From: Eulemur rufifrons
Lineage: Eukaryota > Chordata > Mammalia > Primates > Lemuridae
Length of the DNA stretch: 64,000 nt
Reading direction: 5' to 3'
NCBI RefSeq assembly: GCF_041146395.1
Contig: NC_091000.1
Location: 17,619,501-17,683,500 of the forward strand
This document shows, in pieces, positions 58,061 to 64,000 of this stretch. Each line of letters begins with the position of its first letter. Positions within the stretch are counted from its first letter, which is position 1. The notes below the pieces were generated by a model. It ran no database searches, was not told the DNA's origin, and saw only the letters and a program-made list of their open reading frames with translations. Position numbers and translations under genes: made by a program.

Positions 58061-58530
58061 TATTGGGATGATCATTGTTTCTGCTTTATAAAAATGGAGC
58101 TAAAAATATAGTTTTTTTTCTTAAAGATAAACTAGATCATGAATTCATCCTGATACATGCAATTTAAAATCAGGGCAACGGGGTTGCCTTTGATTTTAGG
58201 TCTCCTTTCTTTTTATGCTGAAAACTTGTTCCTCAGTGACACCAATATGGTTATCCACTTCCTTTATTCAACAATAAACACACACACACACACACACACA
58301 CAATAACTTCAGCATAACAAAGCCAACAGTGTCAACAACAAAATTATTATTGAGAAAGTGCAAGGTTTTTCTGGCATAATTTTTGTCTACCTCACTGATG
58401 ATATAATATTGTGTTTTAGCGTTATCTGCAATGGTTCTTCCCTGTGTGGTTTTGCCACAAACCAGATACACATTTATATTTATTTCTTTCATTTTCTTTT
58501 TAGAGATTTCTTTTTAAAAAATGTAGTTTT
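58061..58530. other. Unassigned AT-rich sequence
   Basis: Possibly more of the L1 region; includes the CA repeat listed separately. Confidence 0.35.
58279..58302. repeat. (CA)12 microsatellite
   Basis: Twelve perfect CA units, likely polymorphic. Confidence 0.97.
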
Positions 58531-58825
<295 letters not shown>

Positions 58826-58939
58826 CTAATTTTATAATTATGTAAGATATTTGTAAATGTGGTTCCAGAGTAAAATCTACAAAACAGGTATTCAAAAAAG
58901 TTGAGCTCCTTTCCCTATCTCCTTAACTCTATTTCCTCC

Positions 58940-59215
58940 CTCCCTCGTAAGTATTCATTTAACAAAATTTATGATTTAATTCTTTATTATTAATAAAGAT
59001 GTGTATAGATGTGTATATATTTCTATCCCTTTTAAATGAACCATAACAGATTATAGGTAATTTTCTCCCCACTCTTAACAATGTATTCTGGAGCTCACTG
59101 AACAATAATAAGTACAGATAAATCTCATTCCTTTTTATAGCTGCATTTGTGTTCCATATTTTATTCAATCATTCCTTCATTAATGAACATTTAGGTTGTG
59201 GAAAGGTTTTTTTAA
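58940..59215 (-). mobile_element. Old L1M-type 3' fragment, antisense
   Basis: GTATTCTGGAGCTCACTGAA, CTCATTCCTTTTTATAGCTG, TTGTGTTCCATATTTTATTC and GAACATTTAGGTTGTGGAAA follow antisense L1M wording. Confidence 0.65.
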
Positions 59216-62215
59216 AAAATTTCAAATGATAGCATCAGCAAGTGCATTACATGTCTCCACAATCTTTGCTTATTCACTAGGTTCACATAGGTATCCACAA
59301 AAATTTAAAACATAAATAAGTATTGTTAATGACCAAGATAAATGGTGAGAAATTAAGGTAAATCTACTGAAATGTGTGAGTCTTGATATCCTCAAACATA
59401 AATAAAGTATTTTAATTTTCATTAATTATCCCATTAGGGGACTGATGGTTATTTTTCTGATCTTCAGACTTCTTAGGCTAGAGCTTAGAAAAGTAAGGAT
59501 GATTGAACTTGTGAGCTGTGACTGAAAGAAGAATTATCTTTTAGGATGTAGAATGATAGCTGTTTTCAAAAAAGATTTTATTTTACCTTCTATTATTTGC
59601 CTGTAAGTTTTGCAGGGCATTTGTGATTAGAGTATAATAATAAAACGCTAGATAATTATTGTTCTGTTATTTGTATACATGTTTAAATTAGAAGTTTGAA
59701 GATAGCTATTGACAATAATTACATATGCTCTAGCCACTTTATTCACTCTACCTCTTTTATCATATACTTTTAAGATATTTAGATGGTAAAAAGCAAGTGG
59801 CAACTGAATAACCATCGGTAAACCAACAATGCTCTGTTCTATTGACGACATTGTCGTGTTTTCTCACTTGCTGGGACAAGATGTGGGGTTTTCATCTGAT
59901 CAGCTCTATCGTTGTTTTCCTGATTTTTTCCTTGATTTTATTCAGAGGGTTTCAGTAGGTTCTCACCCATGCTCGTTTATTCATTAGAAACTGCTTTAAT
60001 TTTTATGGTAATATTCTAGTGCTGATAATTCTACCATAAGGTGATTCTGTTTATGCAAGAAACAAATACTAATTAAAATACTTTATAAACTTGAACTGTG
60101 AGTTAGAGGAGTTATATCTATAGTGGATGACTCAAAAGAGAGTCCAAGATATATCAATACATCTAATTCCACGTAGTCTTCAAAATCATGAGTCTCAAAT
60201 AGTAAAATGTACTAAGCCAATATGGAAGGGAATAGCCTTCCAGTGGTTTTCTGAATTTTTGAATTTTTAATGTCCTCTCTTATAGCTATTAATACATATT
60301 TCTGGTTCATTTATGCCCACAGTGTTATCAGTGAATGTAGTTTTAGATTCTATATTCCATATTTTAGATTCTATATTCCATATTTAGTGAACTTTTATTC
60401 ATAGGAAAGAAAGAATGCGTATGCATAAGGACCTAACCAAAGAGGCCTCTGACATCTATTAGGCAGTTGTGTGAGTGTGTGTGTCATTATCCATGGAAAA
60501 GAAGATCAGAGTGAAATGGTATTAAAACCCTTGATTAGTTAGCAGGGCGAATGAAGACAGCCAACTGCTTTGGACAAAGTGAAAAATGAAATTAGAGGAA
60601 ACATCTGCAACCGGTGGTAATGCCAGTGGTAGCTTCCCATCCCTCCCTTCACCCCAAGCTTTAGGAAGGCTGTGGTCTTCTCGGTATCTTTCTTTGAGTA
60701 GCTGCTAAATTAGAACTAGAATATTAATGGTGTTGAATTCTGGCTGCTCAAAAATAACACCAAAACAAGCTGTTGGTAATAAGAGCTGTTGGTAATACTT
60801 CTGTGAGGGTAAGATTTTTGATTTGCGTTTCTTTCTGTTACATAGTGCTGTGTGTAAAGCAGCCTCCTCCACCCCATATCTGCTATTGTCCTACTATCTG
60901 CCAACCATCAATTTTTCATGTGACTTTAAAGAAGGCAACTTACTTTTTATTGTGAAGCTATGTCTACATGACATCCCAGTTTGGGATGAAATCGAAAAGA
61001 AATCAAAAGAGGAGAAAAGAAAACAAAACCTTCCCCTGAAACTAAAAATCAGTTGCATGCCACTACATAGGCAAAATCGCTGATTACTTGATTTTTTTTT
61101 TTTTTTTTTTAAATCAGCTGGTTTGTGGTGGTGTGCAGAGACAGGCAGAGTTTTGTTTAAGAAATATTAATCTCTCTAGTAGGAGTTTGTAGAATTAATC
61201 AATAATAATTGAATGCTGTCCACAAAGGACAATGTACCCTGAATTGATAATTGTAAGACCTGGTTGTTAACGTTTCTTCATTTTCTCAAGAGGTGGGAAG
61301 AAGGTAAGAATTTTCAGTCTTGTAACAGTCACATAAAATTGCACAAGGTATAGGCGAGGGTGTCCGTGGTGGTGGAGTTGGAGTGGGGAGGGAGGAGTTG
61401 GAGGAAGGAAAGCACAGTCATCTTCTATGGCTTTTTGGTTAAAACTCTGAGAGATTTGTGGGTTTCACATCAGTCAACTTTCATTATTCTTCTTCCCATC
61501 TTCTTTGATTCACATGGTTTCAGTTTCTTTCCAAATGTCTTTGGTTCGAAACTTTATGGTCATGAAACAGCAGTTGAAAAATGTTGACAAAAAGTTTTGG
61601 AAGCAACCACCAAATTTTGCCCAACTTTACTAGCAGTTATTTTTAGTGTGAAAAATGGTGCTACTCTATAATAAACATGGTTTAGGAATGTTTATGTCAT
61701 TATTATGTAGACACTTAAACAACATAATAAGACCAAAATGTTATACACGTTTGCTGAAAATGGAATTTACTGGAAAGTTAAAAGGTGGAGATTTTATGTA
61801 TCTTTAGATATTCCTCAATGTACAGAAGCATAATTTCATTGGGTTGAAGATAGCATTTGAGTAAACTGGAGAAGAGGTAGCTATTTTATATACCACTAAT
61901 TATATTTAATATTAAATTTTAAAAATATTAACTTTAAACAGTTTAAGATATCTTTGGAAGCCCAGATATAATTTTCATTGTGACATAAAATAAGATGAAA
62001 ACAGGAAAGTTATTGAGAGATGTCATTGATTTTAAAAGAAATAAAAAGTGTATCTTCTTGTGGAATCAATTTTATATGGAGGGCATAAATTTAATCCTTT
62101 GATTTACTGGTCTGCTAATCCTACGATATGTAATAAATTCATAATTCAATCAATTGCATGCATTGTATATACTCATTCGTACATCTAATTGACTTTCTCT
62201 TCTAGGCCATTTTTC
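59216..62215. other. About 3 kb of single-copy sequence, no gene seen
   Basis: AT-rich with short unrecognised frames. A T-run of 19 lies near 61092-61110 and a tandem duplication at 60341. Confidence 0.4.
60341..60382. repeat. Perfect 21-bp tandem duplication
   Basis: Two identical 21-bp units (60341-60361 and 60362-60382), each beginning TTTTAGATTC and ending TTCCATA. Perfect identity implies a recent slippage event or gene conversion. Confidence 0.93.
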
Positions 62216-62612
62216 TTTTCTTTTAAAAGTTTATTTCAAAATATTATGGAGATATAAATGTTTTTGATACATGGTTTCATCTGGGCTATAAATGTGCCCA
62301 TCCCCTGAATAGTGTTCATTGTATCCATCCATTGAGTGGGTTGCTTCTTCTCCCCTCCCTCCCTCCTCCTCCCTGCTTGATCTCCAATGACTTCTACTTC
62401 CCTTTGTGCACCCGTGTGCCCATCGGTCAACTCCAATTTAGTAGAGAGTTTATGTGGTGTTTGTTTTTCCATTCTTGAGATACTTTGCTTAGGTTCCTTC
62501 CATATTGCTGCAAAAGGCATTAATTCATCCTTTTTATGGCTCAGTAGTACTTCATAGTATACATATACCACATTTTATTAATCCATTCATGAATTGATGG
62601 GCATCCATTTTT
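62216..62612 (-). mobile_element. L1 LINE 3' end, antisense
   Basis: TTTATTTCAAAATATTATGG starts the antisense 3' end; GTGTTTGTTTTTCCATTCTT, TTATGGCTCAGTAGTACTTC and TTGATGGGCATCCATTTTTC run into the ORF2 tail, where the copy is truncated. Intermediate in age: better preserved than the L1M pieces, less so than 53750-54720. Confidence 0.85.
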
Positions 62613-64000
62613 CTTTATAAACAATTTTTAAAAATCACTCTGTGAGCATTACTCTGTGCAGATGAGGAATGGAGAGCAAAAAGCTGTGTTGGGCTATGTG
62701 TGCTTGGCTTGAGACTTGGCTCACAGGCCAGTTAACACTTCTGGTCTTAGCAAAATTTCAAATCACTGTGTGTCTTCTTGGCCTTTTACGTTTACTCACA
62801 AATTTTCAAAACCACACGTTTTCACATTAAATGCTCTCTGTTCACATTTTCTCTCCTGGGAAAGTCAGTGGCTGCAGCCCTGATTTGTGTATCTCTAAAT
62901 TTCTGCTTCAAACTCTATTTTTTCATGAGAATCTAGCCCCCTATCTGATTGCAACAGGATTTTGGCTTTGGTTTGTCAAACTTACCACCTAAGGATTGTA
63001 GTATAATGTTGACACGGTATAGGGAGATGAAGAACTAGGTTTTAGACCTGGTGGGACCATTAACATTCTACGTGAATTTGGACAGTCAACTTACTTCACC
63101 AGGCTTTCCAAGAAACCCTGAAGACTCCCCAAAACATAGTTTGCAAAATAACCTGCTGAAATAATTCTGAACCCTGCTTAGTGTTTTGAATTGCTTGGTG
63201 GTTCTACCTCTACCAATCCAAGATGCTAGTAAAAGGAACTGTGGATGAAACTTTGGCTCTGGCAGAACTGAGCAAAACTGAGATATATCTCAGATTTATA
63301 AAAGCTGGTGCTACTACCGGAAACATTCATATTTTACTTTTCTTTACCTCAGGCCTGTTGAGAGATTGGCCTCATTTGAACAATATTAATCTGATACGAG
63401 TAAAGGAAAACTGGAACCAACTGCTCACCTTTCTAAGCCCACAAAGAAATAGTAACTGGGCTTCTCTGGAGAAGAGTAAAGTCAATCTCAGATGTGTTCA
63501 GGGCGTGGATGAAGTTTAAGGGAAGCTAAGGGCTTAAGTAGTCACTTGAGCAATTTTCTTTTGAAAATTATGTGGTATAAGCTTGTTTAGCATCCCTTCC
63601 AGGAACAGACACCCAGAAGAGTTTGAAACACGAGGGCAATAGTACACACTGGGAGACAGAATAACTGTTTTGTTGGTGAAGTACACAACACAGAGAGATT
63701 TATGCACCAGTCAAGTTTCTTCTTTCATGCTTTCAGGAAAAATCAATATTCCATATTTATGGTCTCTGATATAACATTTTGCTAGGGTGGTCCAAAGAGA
63801 TTTATACTATTTGTTGTAAAATATCACGGTGTTATTTTTACAAGGATAACCAGAATGAGGATGGTATTCCTAGGTGCCACCTGGTTTTCACACTTTTGGT
63901 GAAGTAAAATTTAATTGAGTTTTCAAAGGCAAGAAAATATTCTGTTGCTGGGAAATATAGCATAAAGGATTTCTACACACTTCCTCTGGGTTTTTCCTGC
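62613..64000. other. Single-copy sequence, no gene seen
   Basis: A 99-codon plus frame at 63223-63519 is open but unrecognised and has no splice or promoter context. No repeat named. Confidence 0.4.

Noticed and set aside
62236..62571. A 111-codon minus frame
   Set aside because: It lies inside an L1 3' end and is not a host gene.
63223..63519. A 99-codon plus frame near the right edge
   Set aside because: It has no domain, no splice signals and no neighbouring support.

Overview
This window looks like an ordinary gene-poor stretch of a mammalian nuclear genome, most likely from a strepsirrhine primate (lemur group). The base composition is AT-rich, there is no operon-like gene density, and the sequence is full of mammalian interspersed repeats. 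The lineage clue is the Alu elements: the copies at 28770-29124, 36744-37082 and 58531-58820 carry the diagnostic wording of lemur Alus (for example GAGTGAGTGCCGTGGCGT and GCTCTTGCTCAGGCTGGTCT on the antisense copies). The L1 3' end at 53750-54720 also has a lemur-like tail. The species cannot be decided from the window.

Layout. 1-8 kb: a split MIR-type SINE interrupted by a solo LTR, an old antisense L1, a small Tigger-family MITE (MER2-like), an L2 and several MIRs. 8-11 kb: one possible terminal coding exon (8003-8226), then a near full-length Tigger1 DNA transposon (8646-11053) with a decayed transposase. 11-28 kb: mostly single-copy sequence with scattered MIR and L2 pieces and one older Alu; it holds an RFX-type palindrome at 19549-19566. 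28-38 kb: two lemur-type antisense Alus with target-site duplications, an antisense L1 3' region invaded by a MER3 element, and simple repeats. 39.8-43.5 kb: a decayed ERVL-type endogenous retrovirus lacking most of its reverse transcriptase and carrying a later solo LTR inside its pol remnant. 44-56 kb: single-copy sequence, L2 and MIR pieces, another LTR, a G-quadruplex-type tract, and a lemur L1 3' end with an ORF2 tail that is still open. 56-64 kb: antisense L1 3' regions (one with a second MER3), a lemur Alu, and single-copy sequence.

No complete protein-coding gene, rRNA, tRNA, CRISPR array or operon is visible. The only host coding candidate is the exon at 8003-8226; I do not recognise its product. 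I see no sign of a novel multi-gene system. What is worth a second look is the layered insertion history, which several exact target-site duplications make readable, and a few candidate regulatory sites in the single-copy parts. Repeat family names come from recognising consensus wording, so subfamily labels and edges are approximate unless a target-site duplication fixes them.
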